Assembly: GCA_934726455.1 (NCBI GenBank)
Contig: CAKVDS010000012.1
Location: 1-45,687 of the forward strand
DNA from: an uncultured Bacteroidales bacterium
GTDB lineage: Bacteria > Bacteroidota > Bacteroidia > Bacteroidales > UBA932
Length of the DNA: 45,687 nucleotides
Reading direction: 5' to 3'
Part shown: positions 22,936 to 32,075 of the stretch, piece by piece
Numbering within the stretch: position 1 is the stretch's first letter
How the letters are laid out: every line of letters begins with the position of its first letter
Made by a program: the position numbers and the translations under genes
The notes under the pieces: model-generated
Databases searched by the model: none
Told to the model about the DNA's origin: nothing
The model's input: only the letters and a program-made list of their open reading frames with translations

Positions 22936-25484
22936 TTCACAAGAGGGAAATCCTGCCTGTGCGGAAGACGCGGGTTCTTAGGATAGATACGGGTACCTAC
23001 CTGATACATCCCCGTCCTTTCCGGCAGTACTTCCGCCTGATAGGTGACCTTCCCGTCAGCGACAGAAACGACTCCGAGTTCGCAGACATTCTGGATGTGC
23101 AGTTCACCCTTGGCATCTGAAGACGTGAAGATCATCTCCACTCCGATGTCCTCCGGCTTGAGACGGCCGAGATCAAGGACAACCTCACACTTGAGCTTGT
23201 TCTCAGGAGAGAGCACATACGAAGCATCCGGCTGGGTATATGAGACGATGCGGATATTGTTCCACTCGTCGCTCACCAGCTGCTTCCATGCAGCGATCTC
23301 CTTTGCCACCTTGGCCCCGTCAGCGGCCAGTTCCCCGAACCTTACGCTCTGCGGGTCATAATACTGACGGCAGTAGTCGCTCAACATGCGGTTGGTCGTG
23401 AAGTTGCAGGCAACCTCGGCGATGGTGTTCTTGATATATGTGATCCACTTCGGAGAAAGTCCGGTGGCAGGATCGGTCTCATAGTAAGACGGAGCTATGT
23501 CATTCTCGATAGTCGAGTAGATGGTGGCTGCATCAAGTTCGTTCTGGTAGTTCTGGTCATCGTATGTCCTCTCCAGAGGAAGAGCCCAACCAGCTCCCGG
23601 CTTGTAGCCCTCAACCCACCAGCCGTCAAGCACGGAGAAGTGCATGACGCCATTCATTGCAGCCTTCTCTCCGGACGTACCGGAAGCCTCAAGTGGGCGG
23701 GTCGGATTGTTGAGCCATACGTCCACTCCCTGGACAAGCCTCTTGGCAAGAGTGATGTCATAGCCCGGGACAAAGACAATCTTGCCGAGGAATCGCTCCT
23801 GCTTGGAGATTTCGATGATGTCCTTGATAAGATCCTGGCCGGCACCGTCTGCAGGATGCGCCTTGCCGGCAAATATGAACTGGACAGGGCGCTTAGGGTT
23901 GTTGACAATAGCGTCAAGCCTGTCAAGGTCGCTGAACAGAAGCGTCGCACGCTTGTAGGTAGCGAAGCGGCGGGCGAAACCTATGGTGAGAACATCGTCC
24001 CTGAGCTGCTCCTTGATCGTCACGATCTGGCTCGGAGTGTAGTGTGCGCTCTGCTGCGGATCAGAAAGTCTCTCGCGGATGGCCCCGATGAGCTCCTTTT
24101 TGAGAGACTTGCGGGTATCCCACACCTGCTTGTCCGGAACATTATATATGCCCTCGAAGCAGCTCATGTCATAGTGGTGGGTCTTGAACTCCTCCCCGAA
24201 CACATCGGCGTGGACAGTCTTCCAGTCACGCGCCGCCCATGTAGGATAATGCACACCGTTGGTCACATAACTGATATAAAGTTCTTCCGGAAGGTATCCC
24301 GGATACATTCTCGAGAATATGTCGCGGCTCACCTTGCCGTGGAGCATTGAGACGCCGTTGACATTCTGGGACATGTTTGCGGCGAGGAAACTCATGGAGA
24401 ACTCCTCGTTGTGGTCGTCAGGATTGACCTTGCCGAGGCTCATCATCGTCCTCCAGTCGATGCCGATAGCCTGAGGATAATAGCCGATGTAGCGGCCAAG
24501 GAGTTCTTCGGTGAATGCATCATGGCCGGCAGGCACAGGGGTATGGGTCGTGAACAGGCCGGAAGCCCTGATGAGTTCCATTGACTCGGAGAACGACAGC
24601 TGCTGCTCACGCATGCATTCGCGGAGCCTTTCAAGTCCGGCAAATGCGGCATGTCCCTCATTGTAATGGTAAATGGTAGGGTGAAGCCCGAGAGCCCTCA
24701 GAGCCCTCACGCCGCCGATACCGAGCAGAATCTCCTGCTTGAGACGGTTCTCCCAATCTCCACCATAAAGCTGGTGGGTAACCTGCCTGTCTTCTGGAAT
24801 ATTGTCCTCGTAGTCGGTGTCGAGAAGATAAAGATCGGTGCGTCCGACAGCAACTTTCCATATTCTGGCATGCAGGTCGCGCCCGGCGATGGAAACCTTG
24901 ATCGTCTTCCACACACCGTTCTCGTCAAGCACCGGCTCGGCCGGAATCTTCATGAAATCCTGAGCCTGATACTCGGCCACCTGATTGCCCTGAGGGGTAA
25001 GCCTCTGGGTGAAATAGCCATAACGGTAAAGCAGGCCGACGGCCACGAGGTTGACATTCATGTCGCTGGTCTCCTTGAGGTAGTCTCCGGCAAGGATGCC
25101 CAGACCTCCTGAATATATCTTGAGAGACGTGTCCAGACCATATTCCATACAGAAATAACCGATGGACGGCTCCTGGCGCTCGGACTTCTTGGCCATATAG
25201 GCATTGAACTCGGCCATCACCTCCCCGAGGCGCGCGATGAAGACATCGTCCTGCGCGAGTTCCATATATCTCTTTAGGCTCACTTTGTCAAGGATCTCCA
25301 TCGGATTATGCCCTGACTTGTGCCAGATGTCATAATCCACGCTCTTGAAAAGCGCCTTGGCGTTGTCGTTCCAGCACCACCAGAGATTCTTGCACAAGGT
25401 CTCCAGCCCGGAAAGTTTCTCCGGCAGATGACGGGTCACCATCACACTCTTCCATGACGGTGTCCCCATTTCATTGATATTCAT
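22926..25484 (-). CDS. glgP: Alpha-glucan (glycogen) phosphorylase
   Basis: 852 aa, the length of the bacterial/archaeal alpha-glucan phosphorylase subfamily. It releases glucose-1-phosphate from alpha-1,4-glucan using pyridoxal phosphate. The N-terminus has NLWWCWNDNAKALF. The PLP-lysine motif EASGTSGEKAAMNG lies near residue 600-606, and FAGKAHPADGAGQDLI is also diagnostic. It lies in a glycogen gene run, 10 bases after the GH57 gene and overlapping ribF. Confidence 0.94.
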   Translation of the reverse strand: MNINEMGTPSWKSVMVTRHLPEKLSGLETLCKNLWWCWNDNAKALFKSVDYDIWHKSGHNPMEILDKVSLKRYMELAQDDVFIARLGEVMAEFNAYMAKKSERQEPSIGYFCMEYGLDTSLKIYSGGLGILAGDYLKETSDMNVNLVAVGLLYRYGYFTQRLTPQGNQVAEYQAQDFMKIPAEPVLDENGVWKTIKVSIAGRDLHARIWKVAVGRTDLYLLDTDYEDNIPEDRQVTHQLYGGDWENRLKQEILLGIGGVRALRALGLHPTIYHYNEGHAAFAGLERLRECMREQQLSFSESMELIRASGLFTTHTPVPAGHDAFTEELLGRYIGYYPQAIGIDWRTMMSLGKVNPDDHNEEFSMSFLAANMSQNVNGVSMLHGKVSRDIFSRMYPGYLPEELYISYVTNGVHYPTWAARDWKTVHADVFGEEFKTHHYDMSCFEGIYNVPDKQVWDTRKSLKKELIGAIRERLSDPQQSAHYTPSQIVTIKEQLRDDVLTIGFARRFATYKRATLLFSDLDRLDAIVNNPKRPVQFIFAGKAHPADGAGQDLIKDIIEISKQERFLGKIVFVPGYDITLAKRLVQGVDVWLNNPTRPLEASGTSGEKAAMNGVMHFSVLDGWWVEGYKPGAGWALPLERTYDDQNYQNELDAATIYSTIENDIAPSYYETDPATGLSPKWITYIKNTIAEVACNFTTNRMLSDYCRQYYDPQSVRFGELAADGAKVAKEIAAWKQLVSDEWNNIRIVSYTQPDASYVLSPENKLKCEVVLDLGRLKPEDIGVEMIFTSSDAKGELHIQNVCELGVVSVADGKVTYQAEVLPERTGMYQVGTRIYPKNPRLPHRQDFPLVKWL

Positions 25485-25494
25485 ATACTACTAA

Positions 25495-26688
25495 CTATTT
25501 TTCTGCTATCGCATTGTTTACTCTTATCGTGAAATCGCTGAGGACATTCATATAATTGATGAATGCCTCGTAAGGTGTCGCATACGGATTGAAGCGGCTG
25601 TGCACCTCTCCGTCAGAGAAGAACTTGGTGCACATATAATAGAAGTGGTCGCTCTCCTGAAGATGTCCGAAATCGGCCCAAAGCGCAGCATCATCCGCAA
25701 GGGACAATTTCTCCTGGAGAGCATAGAGCTTGCGGTACGCATCCTGCTGAAGCTCATTGCCGAGCCATGCCGAGAGATCACGCTCCTCATCCGCCCATGA
25801 AATCGGCTCCGGGACTGAAAGGGCCCCCACGGACTTGTATTTGGCTGCCGCACGCGCAGGGGTGACAAACTCAAGTTCCGGATCCTTGACGGCCTGCTTT
25901 ATGAATGATTCCATGAAATCAAAGATGCCGCTGTCCGCCCCCTGATGCTCCCCGAAAGTCTCATAGTCCATGAAAAGGTTGACAATGTCACCCTCTGAAG
26001 ACTTCAGCCAGCCGAGATACTTCTCCGCCGTCAGAGGCCATTCAGACCAGTTGCGGTTGGAGAAACGGAAAGCGATGTCGTCACTGAGCGCATAATTGCG
26101 CAGAAGCAGTTTGAGGCTGCTCTTGAACTCATTGTTATATACATAATCAGGGCTCATCCAACCCATTATGTGACGGGCTCCTTCGGTGAGCATGGTCCTG
26201 AAACCGAGGTCATAGACATCCTTGCCGATACTGTCTGAATAAATCAGCTCTGTGTTGCGGAAAGTCTTTGGCGTGACACCGAAATACTTCTCTACGGCAG
26301 CCTTGTGCTTGAGAACCTGATGTTCAAACTCCTGACGTGAAGCAAGCGAGGCAAGCGAATGGTTATATGTCTCACAGAGGAACTCCACATTGCCCGTGTC
26401 GGCAAGAGCCTTGAAACTCTCTGTAACTTCCGGAGCATAGCGGTCAAACTGTTCGAGCGCCGAGCCGGATATGGAGAAGGCCAGCTTGAATTTGCCCTTG
26501 CTCCCCTGGACGAGGTCAAGGAGCATCTTGTTCATAGGGAGGTAGCACTTGGTGGCGATCCGCTTGAGGATGGTCCTGTTGGTGAAATCGTCATAGTAAT
26601 GTGAGTCCTTGCCGATGTCGAAGAAACGGTAAAGACGGAGCCTTGTCGGCTGATGTACCTGGAAATACAGGCAGATAGACTTCTTCAT
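25495..26688 (-). CDS. Glycoside hydrolase family 57 (alpha-amylase-like)
   Basis: 397 aa. The N-terminal YFQVHQPTRL is the GH57 first conserved region (HQP). VEFLCETYNHSLASL (101-115) and MDYETFGEHQ match further GH57 regions carrying carboxylates. Members act on alpha-glucans as amylases or transferases. No signal peptide, so it is cytoplasmic and acts on internal glycogen or maltodextrin. One base separates it from the upstream glycosyltransferase gene. The specificity is not determinable here. Confidence 0.9.
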   Translation of the reverse strand: MKKSICLYFQVHQPTRLRLYRFFDIGKDSHYYDDFTNRTILKRIATKCYLPMNKMLLDLVQGSKGKFKLAFSISGSALEQFDRYAPEVTESFKALADTGNVEFLCETYNHSLASLASRQEFEHQVLKHKAAVEKYFGVTPKTFRNTELIYSDSIGKDVYDLGFRTMLTEGARHIMGWMSPDYVYNNEFKSSLKLLLRNYALSDDIAFRFSNRNWSEWPLTAEKYLGWLKSSEGDIVNLFMDYETFGEHQGADSGIFDFMESFIKQAVKDPELEFVTPARAAAKYKSVGALSVPEPISWADEERDLSAWLGNELQQDAYRKLYALQEKLSLADDAALWADFGHLQESDHFYYMCTKFFSDGEVHSRFNPYATPYEAFINYMNVLSDFTIRVNNAIAEK

Positions 26689-26689
26689 A

Positions 26690-27982
26690 TTATTCTTTTA
26701 CCAGAGATTCGTAAATATTCTTCAGCTTAGCTGTGGCGTTGTTCCACTTGAGAGCATTGACTTCCTCGTGTCCCTGCTTTGCGGCGAAATCGGAGAGAGC
26801 CGGATACTTGAGGAGGGCATAGATGTCGTCAGCCATGGCGTCCACATCCCAGAAATCCACTTTAAGGGCGTATTTCAGCACCTCGGCGGCCCCTGACTGA
26901 TAAGAGATCACGGCAGGCACGTCCGACTGCATGGCCTCAAGCGGAGAGATTCCGAACGGCTCGGAGACGGAAGGCATTATGTACACATCCGACAGAGCGA
27001 ACATCTTCTGCACTTCCCCTCCACGCAGGAACCCGGTGAAGTGGAAACGGTCGGAGATGCCGAGACGGGCCACCTGACGGATGGCGCGGTTCATCATGTC
27101 GCCGCTTCCGGCCATCACGAAACGCACATTGTCCATGCGCTTGAGGACTTTCGCGGCAGCCTCGATGAAATACTCAGGCCCTTTCTGATATGTGATGCGC
27201 CCGAGGAAAGTCACGACCTTGTCCTTGACTCCCCTGTCGACCTCGACCTTGTCTCTGCTGCTGAAATCCACAGCATTGTGGACAGTGATGACCTTGGACG
27301 GGTCTATCCCGTATTTGTTGATGACAATGTTCCTCGTAAGGTCACTCACCGTCACAACCCGGTCCGCCGCCTCCATGCCCCTCTTCTCGATCGCATAGAC
27401 CCTGGAGTCAACCATGTCGTCAGTACCGCGGTCAAACGAAGTGGCATGCACATGCACGACCAGCGGTTTGCCGCTGACTTCCTTGGCAGCGATTCCCGCG
27501 AGATATGTGAGCCAGTCATGGGCGTGGATGACATCAAACTGCCCTTCGTTCTGCATGGCTATGGTCGCGGCCACCTGAGCATAGCGTGAGACCTCCTCAA
27601 GCAGGTTGGCCCCGTATTTCCCGGAGAACTTGAACTTCTGCCCGAAGCCTACGGTCGTCTCTGAGAGCTTCTTGCGCTTCATCTCCTCGATGGCATCGAA
27701 ATACTCTTCAGGATCCACATAAGGCACTATGCTGGAATCAACATTGATGAACTTCACCTTGTCAAGGAACTCATCAACGCTGTCGCAGACATTGCTGACA
27801 GCCACATCGCTGGCGTTGATGATCTTAGCGCAGCTCTGGTCTTCATCTCCCGAGGCCGAAGGCATCACGAAAAGCACCTTGACACCGTTGTGGGCCAAAC
27901 CCTTGACTATTCCTTCACAGGCTGTCCCGAGACCGCCCGCGATATGGGGAGGAAACTCCCAACCGAACATAAGTACTGTCAT
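26690..27982 (-). CDS. GT-B glycosyltransferase, probable glycogen synthase
   Basis: 430 aa. The N-terminus MTVLMFGWEFPPHIAGGLGT is the glycogen/starch synthase-like nucleotide-sugar domain, with GGLG replacing the usual KxGGL. VIHAHDWLTYLAG and the C-terminal PSVSEPFGISPLEAM (E-x7-E retaining GT motif) support the family. It probably elongates alpha-1,4-glucan from ADP- or UDP-glucose; the donor is unknown and no glucose-1-phosphate nucleotidyltransferase is encoded nearby. It overlaps the debranching gene by ATGA and lies one base from GH57. Confidence 0.88.
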   Translation of the reverse strand: MTVLMFGWEFPPHIAGGLGTACEGIVKGLAHNGVKVLFVMPSASGDEDQSCAKIINASDVAVSNVCDSVDEFLDKVKFINVDSSIVPYVDPEEYFDAIEEMKRKKLSETTVGFGQKFKFSGKYGANLLEEVSRYAQVAATIAMQNEGQFDVIHAHDWLTYLAGIAAKEVSGKPLVVHVHATSFDRGTDDMVDSRVYAIEKRGMEAADRVVTVSDLTRNIVINKYGIDPSKVITVHNAVDFSSRDKVEVDRGVKDKVVTFLGRITYQKGPEYFIEAAAKVLKRMDNVRFVMAGSGDMMNRAIRQVARLGISDRFHFTGFLRGGEVQKMFALSDVYIMPSVSEPFGISPLEAMQSDVPAVISYQSGAAEVLKYALKVDFWDVDAMADDIYALLKYPALSDFAAKQGHEEVNALKWNNATAKLKNIYESLVKE

Positions 27983-29922
27983 TTGCTTTTCTCCCTGTAT
28001 TTGTCCAACATATTTTCAACTGAAAGCAGGGCCGCCGTGCTGAGCGCGGAAGAGATGGCCCCGTGCGGCTCGTGAGGAGGGTCTCCGTCATAGAGTTCGG
28101 AGAACGCACCTACCCCGTGTTTGCCCAGATCCTCATAGAATCCCTCGACAAGCCACTCGGCCTTCTTGACGAAAGCCGCGCCCTTGACCCTCAAGCAGAC
28201 CTTGACATAATATTGGAGCAGGAACGGTCTGGTACTGCCCTGATGGTAGGCCAGATCACGTTCGATCTGCGTACCCTCGTAAACTCCCTTGTACCTGCTG
28301 TCGCGAGGTGACAGGGTACGGATGCCGCGTGAGGTCACAAGTTCGTTGTCGACCACCCTGAGGATGGACGGGATAAGATCCTCGTCAATCGGGGAATAAT
28401 CACACCAGATGGAGGCAAGCTGGTTGGGCCTTATATCCATTTTCTGGCCGGAATTGTCCACATGGTCGGCCAGGCAGCCGTAATCCTGATTCCAGAATAC
28501 CTTCTGATAGTTCTCTCTCACCAATCCGCGTATGTCCGACCACTTCGAGACGAAAGTGCTCTTCTTGGCACCATATTTCGACTCCATGTCCACGGCGAAA
28601 CATATCGCATTGTACCAGAACGCATTGGTTTCCACCTGATAACCGGCCCGTTCTGTGACAGGATGTCCATCGGCATAGGCGTTCATCCACGAGAGGGCCG
28701 TGCCGTCCTTCTGCTCCCAGAGCAGGCCGTTGGGCTGCATGGCCACCTCCGCACGCTCTCCCGGGAGATAACTCTCAAGCACGCCCCGGACGATGATGCC
28801 GTACTTTTTCCAGACCGCCTTCGGATCCGCGCCATAGGCTATGTAATCCTGCAGGCAGGAGGCCACGAGCAAAGGAGCCTCAACCTGAGTGGTCCTGCGG
28901 AAAAGCCGCTCCTGCTGGTCGGCTATGAGATTGTCCAGTATCTCCTCAAACGTCCTGGCGCTGTCAAGTCCATAGAGCGCGAGTCCCGGCAGTGCAATCA
29001 AGGTCTCCCGGAGAAGTCCGGTATACATCCATGAATATCCGGCTTCTATTCTCTTGCGCCCGTTGTGCTCCGTGACAAGAGAGTCCGCACAGCGGCGCAG
29101 CTGATCGCGGTAGCCGGTAATCTCCCCGGCCGCGCGGACCCCGGAAGCGAACTTGCGCTTGAACTCCGAAGGGTCCTCCTGCATCACCGATGCGGAGAAC
29201 ACGACAGAACCGCCCGGCTTTAGAGTCGTCTCGAAAAAGCCCGGGACCAGAAGATCCTCACGGCAGTCGAAGCCGCGCCTGTATTCGTCAGAATAAGTGA
29301 CATTCAGATTCCACACCGGAGCTGCGGTATACTTGGCACGTGCATCGCTGAGCTGAAGGTTGAGATCAGGAAAATTAGGATACATCCTGAATGACATTCC
29401 GCCCTGGATGGCCGAACCTTCGGTGCAGGCCTCAGGATTCTGATGCGTGAGGGCGTGTATGTTGCGGAACGCAAGATAAGGTTTGATCTGCAGTTTCACA
29501 GGCGTCGGAGAGGACAGCAGCTCATACTTGACCATCACCTGATCCCTCTCATGAGAGAGCAGAATCGTCTTTTTGAAAAGCATGTCGCCCACCTGATATG
29601 TGATCTGCGGCACAGAATCCGCGCAAAAGTCCACAATATATTTGTGTCCGCGCGGCTCATAGATGTCTCCATAGCAATGGATTCCGAGATTGAACTGCTT
29701 TCCGTCCACAATCAGGCTCTCGTCCAGAGCGGAAAGAAGCAGGTAACGGTCACCCCCGAAACGGTCCAGGGTAACGGCCAGAAGCCCGTGATAGCGCCGG
29801 GTATTGCAGGTGATGATGGTCGTATTGCAATATGCCCCGGTCTTGTTCGCACAGATGATTTCCCTCTTGAGCGAATAGGCTAGATTGACCAGTTCAGACT
29901 TGTTGAATTTTAAGAATGCCAT
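27979..29922 (-). CDS. Glycogen debranching enzyme (amylo-alpha-1,6-glucosidase type)
   Basis: 647 aa. The N-terminal domain contains NTRRYHGLLAVTLDRFGGDR, a hallmark of bacterial/archaeal debranching enzymes. The C-terminal (alpha/alpha)6 GH133-type domain has ETNAFWYNAICFAVDM, RPNQLASIW and YHQGSTRPFLLQYY; the last usually reads YHQGTVWPW. No signal peptide, so it is cytoplasmic. It removes alpha-1,6 branches and would feed linear glucan to the phosphorylase downstream. Six bases after glgB and ATGA overlap with the glycosyltransferase gene. Confidence 0.92.
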   Translation of the reverse strand: MAFLKFNKSELVNLAYSLKREIICANKTGAYCNTTIITCNTRRYHGLLAVTLDRFGGDRYLLLSALDESLIVDGKQFNLGIHCYGDIYEPRGHKYIVDFCADSVPQITYQVGDMLFKKTILLSHERDQVMVKYELLSSPTPVKLQIKPYLAFRNIHALTHQNPEACTEGSAIQGGMSFRMYPNFPDLNLQLSDARAKYTAAPVWNLNVTYSDEYRRGFDCREDLLVPGFFETTLKPGGSVVFSASVMQEDPSEFKRKFASGVRAAGEITGYRDQLRRCADSLVTEHNGRKRIEAGYSWMYTGLLRETLIALPGLALYGLDSARTFEEILDNLIADQQERLFRRTTQVEAPLLVASCLQDYIAYGADPKAVWKKYGIIVRGVLESYLPGERAEVAMQPNGLLWEQKDGTALSWMNAYADGHPVTERAGYQVETNAFWYNAICFAVDMESKYGAKKSTFVSKWSDIRGLVRENYQKVFWNQDYGCLADHVDNSGQKMDIRPNQLASIWCDYSPIDEDLIPSILRVVDNELVTSRGIRTLSPRDSRYKGVYEGTQIERDLAYHQGSTRPFLLQYYVKVCLRVKGAAFVKKAEWLVEGFYEDLGKHGVGAFSELYDGDPPHEPHGAISSALSTAALLSVENMLDKYREKSK

Positions 29923-29928
29923 CTTCGT

Positions 29929-31899
29929 TTATAATTTTTTCAGTACGACCGCCACTCTGCTCGGAAGGTACAGAGAGAGCTGCCCGTCAACGGTGGAGTG
30001 CCTTTCCGCCCTCCCAAGGCGCGAGAACCCGTCAAACTCGGTCTCGTCGGAATCAAGCGCCATGACATACTCGCCGTCAGGTGCTCCGAACCTGAAATCC
30101 CCATACGAGGCGGCCGGATTGAAATTGAATGCAAATATACTATTTCCGCGCTTGAATATCAAGACTTTCCTATCTTCATCGACATATAGTTGGACAGGAA
30201 CGTCATCGAGAATCTTTTCTTTCTTGACATAATGGATCATCGCGGCGTCAAAAGACTGCAACGCACCATAGCGCAGCGCAGGATTGTCGGCAAGAGACCA
30301 CTGGCGGCGGGCGTACTTGTACGACCAGCCGTTGCCCTCGCGCGGAAAGTCTATCCACTCCGGATGCCCGAACTCGTTGCCCATGAAGTTGAGATAGCCG
30401 CCGCCGCAAGTCGCGAGTGTCACGAGCCTTATCATCTTGTGCAGAGCAATGCCGCGGTCCACCGTCATGTTCTGCGAACCGCGTTCCATCCCGTAGTACA
30501 TCTCCTTGTCCATCAGGCGGAAAATGATGGTCTTGTCGCCCACAAGAGCCTGGTCATGGCATTCGGCATAAGAGATGGTCTTCTCGTCGGAACGCTTGTT
30601 GGTGAGTTCCCACCAGATGCCGCCCATGCTCCACTGCTCGTCACGGAGTTCCTTGATCCACTTGATCCAATGGTCCGCTATGCCCATCGCCATGCGGAAG
30701 TCGAAGCCGACTCCGCCGGTCTTGAAAGGGGCGGCCAGCCCGGCCATGCCGCTCACATCCTCGGCTATGGTGATGGCCTCAGGATCAATCTCATGGATCA
30801 GCATGTTGGCAAGAGCCAGATAGCTGACAGCATTCTCATCCACCCCCTGATCGAAATAGAGAGAATAATCTCCGAACGCCTTGCCGAGACCATGATCCCA
30901 GTAAATCATGCTCGTCACCCCGTCGAAACGGAAACCGTCGATATGGTATTCTTCCATCCAGTATTTGCAGTTGGAGAGGAGGAAATACTTGACTTCATCC
31001 TTGCCGTAATCAAAGCATCTCGAACCCCACGCCGGGTGATGTCCCTGAGGGCCGGAGTAGAAATAGAGGTCGTCCCGCCCGTCAATACGCCCGAGCCCTT
31101 CCGCCTCGTTGTCCACAGCATGCGAGTGTACTATGTCCATCACCACCGCTATGCCGAGCCGGTGGGCCTCATCAACCAGATGCTTGAACTCCTCCGGCGT
31201 GCCGAAACGGGAGCTGAGCGCAAAGAAATTGGAGACCTGATAGCCGAACGACCCATAGTACGGGTGCTCCTGAAGCGCCATTATCTGCAGGACATTGTAG
31301 CCGAGAGACTTGACCCGGGGAAGTACAGTGAGTCTGAATTCATCGAAGGTCGAGACTTTCTCCTGCTCGGAACTCATTCCGATATGGCATTCATATATAA
31401 GCGGATGCGGTCTGCGTCCCGGCTTGCGGCTCTTCCATTCGTAACGCTGCGCCGGGGCCCACACCTGGGCGGAGAATATCTTCGTCTCAGGATCCTGGAT
31501 CACTCTGGTCACATAGGCCGGCAGCCGCTCCCCGCCTCCTCCGGGCCACTCCACCCACAATTTATACAGGTCGCCGTGGCGCAGGAACATTTCAGGAAGG
31601 CGCAACTCCCAATTCCCTTCCCCCACCGGAGAGAAAGCATAGGCTTCGGTCCGCTTCCAGTTATTGCACTCCCCTATAAGATAGATCCTTGTGGCATTGG
31701 GAGCCCATTCCCGTATGACCCATGAATCCCCTTCGCGGTGAAGAGGATAATAGAGGTGGTTGTTGACGGCATCGGTGAGTCTGCCGCCGCGCGAGAGCTT
31801 CTCCAGATCGGAGAGAATATGCTTGTGTCTGGCATCTATCGCCCCCTTGTAAGGCTCAAGCCACGGATCCGTCTCGTAGATTTGTTTACATGCTGTCAT
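29929..31899 (-). CDS. glgB: 1,4-alpha-glucan branching enzyme
   Basis: 656 aa GH13 enzyme that makes alpha-1,6 branches. An N-terminal CBM48-like domain (residues about 55-140) is followed by the catalytic barrel: DIVHSHAV (region I), GFRFDGVTSM (region II, nucleophile Asp near 326), TIAEDVSGM (region III, acid/base Glu near 378) and AECHDQALVG (region IV, third Asp). The overall style resembles the eukaryotic-like branching enzymes of Bacteroidetes. Region IV reads AECHDQ where AESHDQ is commoner. It overlaps xseB by ATGA and starts the glycogen part of the run. Confidence 0.95.
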   Translation of the reverse strand: MTACKQIYETDPWLEPYKGAIDARHKHILSDLEKLSRGGRLTDAVNNHLYYPLHREGDSWVIREWAPNATRIYLIGECNNWKRTEAYAFSPVGEGNWELRLPEMFLRHGDLYKLWVEWPGGGGERLPAYVTRVIQDPETKIFSAQVWAPAQRYEWKSRKPGRRPHPLIYECHIGMSSEQEKVSTFDEFRLTVLPRVKSLGYNVLQIMALQEHPYYGSFGYQVSNFFALSSRFGTPEEFKHLVDEAHRLGIAVVMDIVHSHAVDNEAEGLGRIDGRDDLYFYSGPQGHHPAWGSRCFDYGKDEVKYFLLSNCKYWMEEYHIDGFRFDGVTSMIYWDHGLGKAFGDYSLYFDQGVDENAVSYLALANMLIHEIDPEAITIAEDVSGMAGLAAPFKTGGVGFDFRMAMGIADHWIKWIKELRDEQWSMGGIWWELTNKRSDEKTISYAECHDQALVGDKTIIFRLMDKEMYYGMERGSQNMTVDRGIALHKMIRLVTLATCGGGYLNFMGNEFGHPEWIDFPREGNGWSYKYARRQWSLADNPALRYGALQSFDAAMIHYVKKEKILDDVPVQLYVDEDRKVLIFKRGNSIFAFNFNPAASYGDFRFGAPDGEYVMALDSDETEFDGFSRLGRAERHSTVDGQLSLYLPSRVAVVLKKL

Positions 31900-32075
31900 A
31901 GATCTTCAGTTATGGTTTTCATCGTTCTGAGATATTCCCGGCACTGCGCGATGAGTTCATCGGAGCGCCGGATGTATTTTTCAATATCACCCAAGGCCGT
32001 GGAAGGGTCTTCCACCTTCCCGGCTATAAGTTCAAGTTCGGCCATGGCCTTGGAGTAGTCAAAGTTTTCTTCCAT
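31896..32075 (-). CDS. xseB: Exodeoxyribonuclease VII small subunit
   Basis: 59 aa from ATG at 32075 (MEENFDYSKAMAELELIAGK). The family pattern FxYxxAxxELExIxxxLE is clear, followed by the SDELIAQCREYL helix. A start at 32114 would add 13 residues that are out of register with the family and deepen the overlap with xseA. It pairs with XseA, 17-base overlap upstream and ATGA overlap with glgB. Confidence 0.9.
   Translation of the reverse strand: MEENFDYSKAMAELELIAGKVEDPSTALGDIEKYIRRSDELIAQCREYLRTMKTITEDL

Noticed and set aside
30190..31725. Long rightward open frame (511 codons)
   Set aside because: Antisense to glgB with all GH13 motifs on the other strand.
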